Assembly (NCBI RefSeq): GCF_004366735.1
Contig: NZ_SOQX01000006.1
Span: 1 to 64,000, forward strand
Direction of reading: 5' to 3'
From: Thiohalophilus thiocyanatoxydans
GTDB lineage: Bacteria > Pseudomonadota > Gammaproteobacteria > UBA6429 > Thiohalophilaceae
Length of the DNA stretch: 64,000 bases
In this document: piece by piece, positions 26,186 through 34,261 of the stretch
Layout: each line of letters opens with the position of its first letter
Position numbering within the stretch: the stretch's first letter is position 1
The notes under the pieces: generated by a model
Told to the model about the DNA's origin: nothing
Database searches by the model: none
The model's input: only the letters and a program-made list of their open reading frames with translations
Made by a program: the position numbers and the translations under genes

Positions 26186-27130
26186 TCAATAGTTCTCCTG
26201 CTCCACCGACTCCAGCAGCTTCAGGTAACTGTCATAACGTTGCGCACTGATACGGTGACCGACCTGTTCGCGCACGGCACAGCCGGGCTCGCTGCGATGC
26301 AGGCAGTTGCGGAATTTGCACTGTTCGCGATAGTCGTTGAACTCCCGAAAGCCGAGTGCCACTTCATCGGCCCGGATCTGCCACAGGCCGAATTCGCGAA
26401 TCCCCGGTGAGTCGATGATCGTACCGTCGTGATCCGGCAGATGATAGAGCATCGCGGTGGTGGTGGTGTGGGTGCCCTTGTTGGTGGCGTCGGAGACATC
26501 CCCGACCCGGGCATCGACGCCCGGTAGCAAGCCGTTGATCAGCGATGACTTGCCGACCCCGGACTGGCCGACCACGATACTGCTGCGCTCGCGCAATACC
26601 GGCCGAAGCCGGTCGAGTCCGTGCGCCAGATCGGCGCTGACGGGGATCACCGGATAACCGATCTGCGTGTAGATATCCAGACGCTGCATCAGCGTCTCGC
26701 GCGCTGTCTCGTCCAGCAGATCGGTTTTGTTCAGCACGATAACCGGCATCATCCGGCTCAGTTCGGCGGCTACCAGATAGCGATCGATCAAGGCCTCCTT
26801 GAAGGCGGGGCGGGGGGCAATGACGATCAGCAGTTGATCGATATTGGCAGCGATGATTCGGGGTTTGCCCCGGCTGTCGGGCCGGGAGAGGGCCGAGTGG
26901 CGCGGCAGGCGCCGGGTCACGACCGTATCGCGTTCACCGATCTCCAGCGTTACCCGGTCGCCGGTGACCAGCGGGCCGGCGTTTTTACGGCAGTGACACT
27001 CGTGCTGCCGGCCGTCGTCGGTTTCGACACGCAGGCGTGCCCCGTAATTGGCAATGACGGTAGCGCTGCGTTGTGAACCGGTCATGTCCACGGCGGGGCG
27101 ATCGCCTCCGGAACCCATCGCCCCTGTCAT
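26186..27130 (-). CDS. rsgA: ribosome small-subunit-dependent GTPase A
   Basis: A 314-residue circularly permuted GTPase that helps mature the 30S subunit. An N-terminal OB-fold (to about residue 95) is followed by G4 (LNKTDLL), then G1 (GQSGVGKSSL), the threonine-rich G2 (NKGTHTTT) and G3 (DSPGIREF). The C-terminal zinc finger is C-x4-C-x-H-x5-C (CKFRNCLHRSEPGC). It is the last gene of the minus-strand run that includes the M48, cytochrome and phhB genes. Confidence 0.94.
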   Translation of the reverse strand: MTGAMGSGGDRPAVDMTGSQRSATVIANYGARLRVETDDGRQHECHCRKNAGPLVTGDRVTLEIGERDTVVTRRLPRHSALSRPDSRGKPRIIAANIDQLLIVIAPRPAFKEALIDRYLVAAELSRMMPVIVLNKTDLLDETARETLMQRLDIYTQIGYPVIPVSADLAHGLDRLRPVLRERSSIVVGQSGVGKSSLINGLLPGVDARVGDVSDATNKGTHTTTTAMLYHLPDHDGTIIDSPGIREFGLWQIRADEVALGFREFNDYREQCKFRNCLHRSEPGCAVREQVGHRISAQRYDSYLKLLESVEQENY

Positions 27131-27151
27131 GGCCGGTTAATGACGCGGTGC

Positions 27152-27481
27152 TCAGTCAAACAGGGCATCGACCCGGGCGGCGCAGATAAAATCATTTTCA
27201 GACAGTCCCCCGACCGAGTGGGTGGTGAAGGTGATCTGACAACGATTATAACTGACTTCGAGATCCGGGTGATGGTCCTGTTGATTGGCGATCCAGGCCA
27301 CGGCGTTGACGAACTCGATGGTCTGGTAAAAGTTCTTGAACTTGAATTCCCGCGTCAGGGTCTGTTCGGCCTCATTCAATGCCCAGTCGCTGATCGCCTT
27401 GTGCAGTTCCGCGGCCTGTTGCTTGTCCAGCGGGGGACTGCCCTTGGGCAGAGACTGGCATGCTTTGTCGGCGAGTCCCAT
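27152..27481 (-). CDS. phhB: pterin-4a-carbinolamine dehydratase
   Basis: A 109-residue enzyme that recycles the pterin cofactor; in bacteria without phenylalanine hydroxylase it may serve molybdopterin or folate metabolism. The active site reads NQQDHHPDLEVSYNRCQITFTTHSVGGLSENDF, with the expected histidines and the aspartate. The ATG at 27481 has GAGGAG upstream and gives the usual length; the frame is open 17 codons further. It lies between the cytochrome gene and rsgA on the same strand. Confidence 0.9.
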   Translation of the reverse strand: MGLADKACQSLPKGSPPLDKQQAAELHKAISDWALNEAEQTLTREFKFKNFYQTIEFVNAVAWIANQQDHHPDLEVSYNRCQITFTTHSVGGLSENDFICAARVDALFD

Positions 27482-27485
27482 AACG

Positions 27486-27800
27486 TTACTCCTCGAACTT
27501 GTAAAAGTTCTGGTTGAGATAGGTGACCACATCCTCGATTTGATTTTCCGGCCAGGAGACGCCCAGGCTGGTCTTGCAGCGGCGGACCTGCTTGTACAGG
27601 GCGGCCAGCGATTCGATACGTCGATTCTCGCGGGTGTAGATGCCGGTGCCGTCGTGGCCGTATATGCCGTCTTTCATCGCCGCGTGACACTGGATGCAGT
27701 TTTCCTGATGCAGCTCCCGCCCCTGTTCGGGATCACCGGCCCAGGCTGTGGCGGCTAACAGGAAAAGAAACAGACCGGTTATGGCGTTGTGTCGCAACAT
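27486..27800 (-). CDS. small c-type cytochrome
   Basis: A 104-residue periplasmic monoheme protein. A signal peptide (hydrophobic stretch to TAWA, about residue 22) is followed by the heme-binding CIQCH and ends near a possible distal ligand region (RCKTSLGVSWPENQIEDVVTYLN). ATG 27800 is chosen because GAGG lies before it and the signal peptide is then of normal size; a start ten codons earlier is possible. It could carry electrons to a terminal oxidase; its partner is unknown. Confidence 0.82.
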   Translation of the reverse strand: MLRHNAITGLFLFLLAATAWAGDPEQGRELHQENCIQCHAAMKDGIYGHDGTGIYTRENRRIESLAALYKQVRRCKTSLGVSWPENQIEDVVTYLNQNFYKFEE

Positions 27801-27834
27801 TGGAGTTAACCTCGTGCGTTGTGCAGACATGGAC

Positions 27835-29082
27835 TTAACTCAGTTTACTCGACAAATGGGCAATGCGCACGGGGGCCGGCGGATGTGAATCATGAAAGGC
27901 CGAATAAACCGGGTCAGGCGTGAGGGTACTGGCATTTTCCTTGTATAACTTGACCAGCGCCTCAATCAATGTCCCGGCGTCACTCTGCTCGGCGGCAAAG
28001 TCGTCGGCCTCGAATTCGTGTTTGCGGCTGAAGGCGGCCATCAACGGTTGCAGATAGAGGCTGAAGACCGGCATTACCAGCATGAACAGCAGCAGGGCGA
28101 TATAGGTCGACGGCTGCGACACGCCCAGACCGTGATAGAAGGGCGGATAATCCAGCAGCCAGGCGAGCAGCGCCAGGCCGACCAGGCTCATAACGGCGAC
28201 CACGCCGATCCGTTTTTGAATATGCCGGCGCTTGAAGTGACCCAGTTCGTGGGCCAGGACCGCTTCCACTTCATCGGGCGTCAGCGACTTGAGCAGGGTG
28301 TCAAAAAAGACGATGCGCTTGTTGTCGCCCAGCCCGGTGAAATAGGCATTGCCGTGGCTGGAGCGGCGCGAACCGTCCATGATAAAGATGCCGTTGCTGC
28401 GAAAACCACAACGTGCCAGCAGCTTTTCGATCCGCTCGCGCAGCGCGCCGTCATCCAGCGGTGAAAACTTGTTGAACAGCGGAGCGATAAACGCGGGATA
28501 GGCCCACATCATCAGCAGGCTGAAGCCCATCCAGATGGCCCAGACATACAGCCACCACCACGGCGAGGCATCCTGCATCAGCCAGAGGATCAGCCACAGC
28601 AGCGGCCCGCCGATGAGCACGGCAAGCAGCATGTTCCTGGCAAAGTCGGCGACAAACAGTTTGCCGGTCATGCGGTTGAAGCCGAAGCGCTCTTCCAGGC
28701 GAAAGGTACGATAAAGACTGAGGGGAATATCCAGCAGGGTACTGATCAGCATGAAACTGAAGATGACCGCCAGGCCCGTGAGGATCGGCGACAGGGACAT
28801 GGCGCGCCAGAACTGGTCCAGCAGGTTCAGTCCGCCGCCCAGGGTCCAGATCAACAGCAGGGCAGTGCCCAGCAGCAATTCGACTTTCCCAAAGCGCAGT
28901 TTGGCCAGGGTGTAATCGGCGGCCTGTTGATGGGCCTCCAGGGAAATATGATCGCGGAACGCGGCGGGTACCGCGTCACGGTGTTGACGGACAAAGCGGT
29001 ATTGCCGCTGTCCCAGCCACAGCTGCAGGGCGAGCGACAGCACCACCGCCAGCAGAAAAATGATTGTCACCGTATTCATCAT
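27835..29082 (-). CDS. M48-family membrane metalloprotease (Ste24-like)
   Basis: A 415-residue inner-membrane zinc protease. It has an N-terminal helix, the conserved peptidase_M48 N-terminal region (SLYRTFRLEERFGFNR), several membrane segments, the zinc motif HELGHFKRRH and the downstream KHEFEADDFA with the third ligand. This is the CAAX-protease/Ste24 branch rather than HtpX. ATG 29082 with AGGGA upstream is preferred over the open-frame start at 29139. It is divergent from orn. Confidence 0.88.
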   Translation of the reverse strand: MMNTVTIIFLLAVVLSLALQLWLGQRQYRFVRQHRDAVPAAFRDHISLEAHQQAADYTLAKLRFGKVELLLGTALLLIWTLGGGLNLLDQFWRAMSLSPILTGLAVIFSFMLISTLLDIPLSLYRTFRLEERFGFNRMTGKLFVADFARNMLLAVLIGGPLLWLILWLMQDASPWWWLYVWAIWMGFSLLMMWAYPAFIAPLFNKFSPLDDGALRERIEKLLARCGFRSNGIFIMDGSRRSSHGNAYFTGLGDNKRIVFFDTLLKSLTPDEVEAVLAHELGHFKRRHIQKRIGVVAVMSLVGLALLAWLLDYPPFYHGLGVSQPSTYIALLLFMLVMPVFSLYLQPLMAAFSRKHEFEADDFAAEQSDAGTLIEALVKLYKENASTLTPDPVYSAFHDSHPPAPVRIAHLSSKLS

Positions 29083-29162
29083 GGAATTCCCTGTTAGAGC
29101 ACAGCACCGCAGACTAGCCTCTGATAGAATGGATGGCAAGTCACGCGCGATGGAAACTGTTT

Positions 29163-29726
29163 ATGGCACAAGATAACAATAACCTGATCTGGATCGATCT
29201 GGAAATGACCGGGCTGGATACCTTCAATGACATGATCATCGAGATTGCCACCGTGGTCACCGACAATCAGCTCAACATTCTGGCCGAAGGGCCGATGCTG
29301 GCCATCCACCAGAGTGATCAGATCCTGGCCAGGATGGACGAATGGAACACCCGCCAGCACGGTCAGTCGGGCCTGGTGGAGCGGGTGCGTAACAGCACGG
29401 TCGACGAGGCCGAGGCGGAGACCCGCACGCTGGAGTTCTTGCGTGAGTACGTGCCGCCCGGCATCTCGCCCATGTGCGGTAACAGTATCTGCCAGGATCG
29501 CCGTTTTCTGGCCCGCTGCATGCCCCGGCTGGAAGCGTACTTTCATTACCGTAATCTCGATGTCAGCACCCTGAAGGAGCTCGCCAACCGCTGGGCGCCG
29601 TCGATCAGCGGCGGGCTCAACAAAGCCTCCAGCCACCTGGCGCTGGATGATATTCGCGACTCCATCAACGAGTTGCGCTATTACCGCGAGCATCTGTTCA
29701 AGTCTTTCCCGGCCAGCGGAGCCTGA
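29163..29726 (+). CDS. orn: oligoribonuclease
   Basis: A 187-residue DEDDh 3'-5' exonuclease that finishes RNA decay by cutting dinucleotides, including pGpG from cyclic di-GMP breakdown. Exo I is [10 protein letters not shown], Exo II is [12 protein letters not shown], and Exo III contains [18 protein letters not shown] with the catalytic His. ATG 29163 fits the family N-terminus; the open frame reaches 29133. It links to the cyclic di-GMP genes elsewhere in the window by function. Confidence 0.94.
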   Translation: MAQDNNNLIWIDLEMTGLDTFNDMIIEIATVVTDNQLNILAEGPMLAIHQSDQILARMDEWNTRQHGQSGLVERVRNSTVDEAEAETRTLEFLREYVPPGISPMCGNSICQDRRFLARCMPRLEAYFHYRNLDVSTLKELANRWAPSISGGLNKASSHLALDDIRDSINELRYYREHLFKSFPASGA

Positions 29727-29859
29727 TCTGCCGTGAGCGTGGCGGGGCTGACGTGCTTCTGACACCAATTATATAGGGTAAGAATATAGCGTACCCCACC
29801 GCCGCGGAGGGTGACGTTGATACACATGTTTTCAGTGCGTGTTACAAGGCCGCGCGAAG

Positions 29860-29875
29860 TGTGATTTTGGTCACA
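29860..29875. promoter_or_regulatory. CRP/Vfr-type binding site upstream of fliA
   Basis: TGTGATTTTGGTCACA is a perfect TGTGA-N6-TCACA dyad, with AA before it as in the CRP consensus. A TATTAT hexamer lies at 29885-29890, which would place the site over the -35 region. It is in the 270-base gap between orn and the small ORF before fliA; nothing else was recognised in that gap. Confidence 0.6.
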
Positions 29876-29997
29876 ATATTGGTGTATTATTCGCCTTTGG
29901 CAGCAGGCTGGGTGAAACGGGCCTTACTGCCGGACTTTTGTGTAATATGCTGTATAGACTGGCGCAATCGGGACGTTGACGGGAAATTACCCAAGTG

Positions 29998-30135
29998 ATG
30001 GAGCGACTTCTGGATGTAACGCGTGGCGCCACGGGATGCGCCGCCACCGGCGAACCGGGGATCATGCCGATCCACCTGGCGTGCGCGTTTATCGAACGGT
30101 TTGCAGGTAGCAACCAGGCGGAGGTCATGGGGTGA
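29998..30135 (+). CDS. small ORF overlapping the fliA start
   Basis: A 45-codon frame begins with ATG at 29998 and ends in TGA at 30133-30135, overlapping the GTG start of fliA by 4 bases. The peptide has no recognised domain. In many relatives fliA is coupled in this way to flhG; the frame does not resemble the end of FlhG. It may be a leader peptide or chance. Confidence 0.3.
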   Translation: MERLLDVTRGATGCAATGEPGIMPIHLACAFIERFAGSNQAEVMG

Positions 30136-30863
30136 GTGGTATCGCCATCTATGCCGCCAACCGGCCCAGGTTGCACGAAGACCTGGTCGAACAGCATGCG
30201 CCGCTGGTCAAGCGCATTGCCTGTCACCTGATTAACCGGCTGCCCGCCAGCGTGCAGCTGGAAGATCTGATCCAGGCCGGCATGATCGGTCTGCTCGAAG
30301 CCTCCCGCAATTACGACAAAACCCAGGGCGCCAGTTTCGAAACCTACGCCGGCATCCGCATTCGCGGCTCGATGCTGGATGAAATCCGCAAAAATGACTG
30401 GGCGCCGCGCTCGGTGCATCGCAAGGCGCGCATGGTGGCCGAGGCGGTGCGCGAGATCGAAAACGATCGCGGCCGCGATGCACGTGATGTGGAAATCGCC
30501 GAATCGCTGGAAATGTCACTGGAGGATTATTATAAAATCCTGCAGGACAACAGTTACCACAAAGTGTTGAGTTTTGAGGACATGGGCACGGGCGAAGATT
30601 CGATGCTCGACAACATGTCCGACAATACCCCGGGGATTGTCGACGGTCTGCAGAACGAGGATGTGCAGCGGGTCGTCTCCGAGGCAATCGCCAGCCTGCC
30701 GGAGCGCGAGCGGCTGGTGATGGCGTTGTATTACGATGAGGAACTCAACCTGCGCGAGATCGGCGCGATCATGGGGGTGAGTGAGTCGCGGGTAAGTCAG
30801 ATCCACAGTCAGGCGGTGATTCGTTTGCAGGCGAGGATGGCGAGTCGGTTCAAGGATGCTTGA
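30132..30863 (+). CDS. fliA: RNA polymerase sigma factor for flagellar genes (sigma-28)
   Basis: A 243-residue group 3 sigma factor of normal FliA length. Region 2 is DLIQAGMIGLLEASRNYDKTQGASFETYAGIRIRGSMLDEIRKNDW, region 3 follows with RSVHRKARMV, and region 4 ends with the helix-turn-helix LREIGAIMGVSESRVSQIHSQA. GTG start with GGAGG nine bases upstream. No flagellar structural or chemotaxis gene is in the window, so it is detached from the usual flhF-flhG-fliA-che cluster, at least on this side. A CRP-type site lies upstream. Confidence 0.9.
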   Translation: MSGIAIYAANRPRLHEDLVEQHAPLVKRIACHLINRLPASVQLEDLIQAGMIGLLEASRNYDKTQGASFETYAGIRIRGSMLDEIRKNDWAPRSVHRKARMVAEAVREIENDRGRDARDVEIAESLEMSLEDYYKILQDNSYHKVLSFEDMGTGEDSMLDNMSDNTPGIVDGLQNEDVQRVVSEAIASLPERERLVMALYYDEELNLREIGAIMGVSESRVSQIHSQAVIRLQARMASRFKDA

Positions 30864-30897
30864 GATGGCTGATTGAGCGGATTTGGATGATTATTTG

Positions 30898-30917
30898 CAG
30901 GCCCCGGCAGGGGCCTG
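30898..30917 (+). terminator. hairpin after fliA
   Basis: CAGGCCCC and GGGGCCTG form an 8-base-pair stem with a GGCA loop, 34 bases after the fliA stop. The tail TTGCATTTT is only moderately T-rich. Confidence 0.6.
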
Positions 30918-31320
30918 TTGCATTTTGGCGGGTTGAATACGGTTTGTTCCTTTCCAGATACGGGATAACCCGTAGACAGTATGTTTGTTAATGACTGAAC
31001 ACCTTGTACAGTGTTATCCCGGTTTATAACCATTTGAAGGATTTTGCTGTGAAGGACGGTTGTTGTACCGGGAGATCCTCAGTTTTATCCGCGGTTGGAT
31101 CTTTTGTCTAGCGCAGTGTTCTCGATAAGTGGTGAATATGCTGTACCTGGTGACGTTTTATGGTGAGTGAACTTGATCCCGCTTATCTCGATGCGCTTTC
31201 TGGCAGGTGAAGTATCACAGTGCGTTTGGTCCATTGTAATTAACGGACTGGTTATTAGATCGCCAATAGCTTGCCGGATTTCGTTTTTGTCTTTTGGATG
31301 AATTGACCTATACTCGGGTC
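30918..31320. other. 403-base intergenic region
   Basis: It lies between the fliA terminator and the DUF2157 gene. I see no gene, repeat or RNA in it. TATACT at about 31309-31314 may be the -10 box of the membrane-protein operon. Confidence 0.4.
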
Positions 31321-32307
31321 ATGATTTCGAATCATCACCGGATTGTCAGGTTTGTCGAGCAGGGATACATTCCATCGGAGAAGATGGATCAGGCACTGAC
31401 GATCAGTGGTGTCTATCCCGATGCCGCTGCCTGGCGTTCGTTTATTAATCACCTGTTGTTATGGCTCGGCGGTTTGGCACTGGCGTTTGCGGTGCTGTTT
31501 TTTGTCGCCTATAACTGGTCGGAGCTGGGTCGGTTGTTCCGGTTTGCGCTGGTGGAAGTGTTGATCGTCGCCGCGATCATTGTCTACTGGAAACTGGGCA
31601 CCGGACGCATGGCCGGCAAGGTGGCGTTGCTGGGCGGGACGATTTGTCTGGGCGTGTTACTCGCCCTGTATGGCCAGACATATCAGACCGGGGCGGATCC
31701 GTGGCAGTTGTTTTTTAACTGGGCACTGCTGATTCTGCCCTGGGTAGTAATCGGGCGCTTTGCACCGTTGTGGCTGGTATGGCTGGCGTTGATCAATATC
31801 AGCATCAGTTTGTATTTCCGAGCGTTTCCCAATGCTTTTGATCTGATCGGGATCGTACCCTGGAACAGCGGGGTGTACTGGGTGCTGTTTTTGTTTAACA
31901 CGCTGGCACTGACGCTCTGGGAGCTGGCCGCCCGGCGCTGGTCGTTTATGGCACAGCGCTGGGCGATTCGGCTGGTGGCGCTGGGCAGTGGTTACGCGGT
32001 GACCTGGCTGGCGTTGATCAGCATCCTGGCAAACGGGATGAGCGATCGCGCCGGCCTGTTGAGCGGGCTGATCTGGTTACTCTGGCTGGCGGGTATGGGT
32101 TGGGTCTATCGCTACCGGATTCGGGATCTGTTCATGCTGACCGGTTGCTGTTTGTCGGCGATTGTGGTGATGACGACGTTACTGGCGCGCTATATGCTCG
32201 AAGGTGATCCGGTGGGCGCCTTTCTGTTGCTGGCGCTGATGGTGATGGGCGCCGGCAGCGGTTCACTGGTCTGGCTCAAGCGTTTGCACCGGGAGTGGCA
32301 GGCATAA
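31321..32307 (+). CDS. DUF2157 membrane protein
   Basis: A 328-residue protein. A soluble N-terminal segment (RIVRFVEQGYIPSEKMDQAL, then AAWRSFINHLLLWLGG) is the DUF2157 hallmark, followed by about nine transmembrane segments. ATG 31321 is chosen because the family pattern begins there; a TTG at 31294 is the longer option. Neither has a good ribosome-binding site. It is the first of three genes that recur together in proteobacteria (DUF2157, DUF4401, GDYXXLXY). The role is unknown. Confidence 0.75.
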   Translation: MISNHHRIVRFVEQGYIPSEKMDQALTISGVYPDAAAWRSFINHLLLWLGGLALAFAVLFFVAYNWSELGRLFRFALVEVLIVAAIIVYWKLGTGRMAGKVALLGGTICLGVLLALYGQTYQTGADPWQLFFNWALLILPWVVIGRFAPLWLVWLALINISISLYFRAFPNAFDLIGIVPWNSGVYWVLFLFNTLALTLWELAARRWSFMAQRWAIRLVALGSGYAVTWLALISILANGMSDRAGLLSGLIWLLWLAGMGWVYRYRIRDLFMLTGCCLSAIVVMTTLLARYMLEGDPVGAFLLLALMVMGAGSGSLVWLKRLHREWQA

Positions 32308-33380
32308 TGCGCCAGGAAACCCTCTGGACAAAGCTGGTCGAGGCGGGGATTGTCGAGGGGCCGGCGCCGATCGAGGAAGGCGGGGAGTCGCCCTGGTATA
32401 TGCGTGTGCTGACCGGCTTCTCCGGCTGGCTGGCGGCGTTGTTCCTGCTCGGTTTTGTCGGCTCGGCGTTTGTCTGGGCGATTGATAACGCCACGCTGTC
32501 ACTGGCCGTGGGGGCCGTCATGATCCTGGCGGCGTATACGATCCTGCGCCATGCGCAAAACGAATTTGTGGAGCACCTGGCGCTGGCTTTGAGTCTGGCG
32601 GGGCAGGCGCTGCTGTTCTGGGGTATCTTTCGACTTAACAGTCCGGGCTGGTCGGCGTCCACCTGGTTGTGGATCGCGTTGCTGGAGATGGCGTTGACCT
32701 GGTGGATGCCCAGCTTTGTGCACCGGGTCTTTTCCGCATTTGTCGCGGCGACGGCGTTATCGGCGGCCTTTGCATTGATGCATGTACCCTATGTCATGGA
32801 CAGTGTCTTGCTGCTGGTCATGGCCTGGATCTGGCTGAATCTGTTTCGCTATCCGCAATACCTGGCCCGCTGGCGTGCCGTCGGTTACGGGCTCGTGCTG
32901 GCATTGATTCCGTTGAAGGGTTCGGTATTGTTTCAGGCCAGCGGTACGGGCTGGCGGGCACAGCCTTTTCAGGTCGAGTCATGGCTGCAGCCGTGGATGG
33001 CTGAACTGTTGACCGTGGCGGTGGTGCTCTATGTGGTGTGGTGCTTGCTGCAACGTTATCAACACGATACCGGCGACCGTTTCAGTTTGCTGGTTCTGGC
33101 CGCGACCCTGTTATTTGCGTTGCTCTCGCTGGAAGCGCCGGGACTGGCGACGGCCCTGGTGATCCTGTTACTGGGGTTTGCCGTGGGTAACCGTGTGTTG
33201 CTGGGGCTGGGGATCGCTGCGCTGCTGTTCTTTGTCTCCGCTTATTATTATTTGCTGGATATTACCTTGCTGGCCAAGGCGGGCCATCTGCTGGTTATCG
33301 GGGTGACGTCGCTGTTGCTGCGCTGGCTGGCCGTGCATTACCTGTTTGCGAGGGAGGTGGCTGGTGTCCCTCAACGTTAA
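32307..33380 (+). CDS. DUF4401 membrane protein
   Basis: A 357-residue protein with a short soluble start (LWTKLVEAGIVEGPAP, then ESPWYMRVLTGFSGWLAALFLLGF) and about ten or eleven transmembrane segments. The pattern matches DUF4401. Its ATG overlaps the stop of the DUF2157 gene by one base (TAATG), so the two are coupled. It overlaps the third gene by 17 bases. The function is unknown; the tight coupling suggests a membrane complex. Confidence 0.75.
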   Translation: MRQETLWTKLVEAGIVEGPAPIEEGGESPWYMRVLTGFSGWLAALFLLGFVGSAFVWAIDNATLSLAVGAVMILAAYTILRHAQNEFVEHLALALSLAGQALLFWGIFRLNSPGWSASTWLWIALLEMALTWWMPSFVHRVFSAFVAATALSAAFALMHVPYVMDSVLLLVMAWIWLNLFRYPQYLARWRAVGYGLVLALIPLKGSVLFQASGTGWRAQPFQVESWLQPWMAELLTVAVVLYVVWCLLQRYQHDTGDRFSLLVLAATLLFALLSLEAPGLATALVILLLGFAVGNRVLLGLGIAALLFFVSAYYYLLDITLLAKAGHLLVIGVTSLLLRWLAVHYLFAREVAGVPQR

Positions 33381-33897
33381 GGTGGCGCTGTTGACCCTGG
33401 TTGCAGCGCTGGCACTGGTGAACGGGGCGATCTATGACAAGGAGCAACACCTGGCCCACGGACAGGTGGTCTATCTGGAGCTGGCGCCGGTCGATCCACG
33501 CTCGTTGATGCAGGGTGATTACATGGCGCTGCGTTTTCAACTGGCTCAGGCCGTTCGCAAGGCCCTGCCCAAGAGAAAACCTGATCAGGCGCGGCCCTGG
33601 CGTGAGACGGTCGCGGCGAGCGATGGCCATGTGGTGGTCGGGCTGGATGCGCACAACGTGGCCAGTTTTCGGAAGCTGTATGACGGGCAATCCCTGGCGG
33701 AGGATGAAATCCTGTTGCATTACCGGGTGCGCCACGGCCGGGTGAAGTTTGCCACCAATGCGTTTTATTTTCAGGAAGGCCACGCTGAGATGTATCAACC
33801 GGCCCGCTACGGTCGTTTTCGGGTCGACGATCAGGGAGAAGTGCTGCTGGTCGATCTGCATGATGAACAGCTCGATCCATTAGGTCGGCCGGATTAA
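33364..33897 (+). CDS. GDYXXLXY domain protein
   Basis: A 177-residue protein with one N-terminal membrane anchor (about residues 5-25) and an exported domain that carries the naming motif MQGDYMALRF near residue 50. A late stretch ending AEMYQPARYGRFRVDDQGE is also typical. GTG 33364 with GGGAGG upstream is preferred to the longer frame at 33346. Together with the two membrane proteins upstream it forms a conserved but uncharacterised trio. Confidence 0.75.
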   Translation: MSLNVKVALLTLVAALALVNGAIYDKEQHLAHGQVVYLELAPVDPRSLMQGDYMALRFQLAQAVRKALPKRKPDQARPWRETVAASDGHVVVGLDAHNVASFRKLYDGQSLAEDEILLHYRVRHGRVKFATNAFYFQEGHAEMYQPARYGRFRVDDQGEVLLVDLHDEQLDPLGRPD

Positions 33898-34261
33898 CCG
33901 ATGTTTTGAATCCTGTCACAGGTATGTGGACGCGTTGGATCGACAAGGAGTTATTCACCGCGTATTTCGGAAAGCACGGCGGCTGTGGCCGGAGTCAAAT
34001 TGCCCGTATATGTGAAACATCTGCCTGGCTATTCTGGTGTGGTGTCCATCACGCTTTATTGCCGTAAATATGTGAACCAGTTCTCATTTCGTCGGCCGCC
34101 ATGAGGATGTATGTGGTTTTTCTTATTAAGGTTTTCAATTGTATACCGATATCCTTATCAATATTTGAAGACTGATGCCGGCCGTTTGTCCGCCTTGGGA
34201 AATAATTAAATCACAGAAAGGATTCCATGTTTGTCATTGTTGAACAGTCCGGGGCGCTATC
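33898..34261. other. 364-base intergenic region
   Basis: It lies between the GDYXXLXY gene and the GGDEF-EAL gene. Apart from an AT-rich part (34100-34170) that may hold the promoter of the latter, I see nothing specific in it. Confidence 0.4.
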
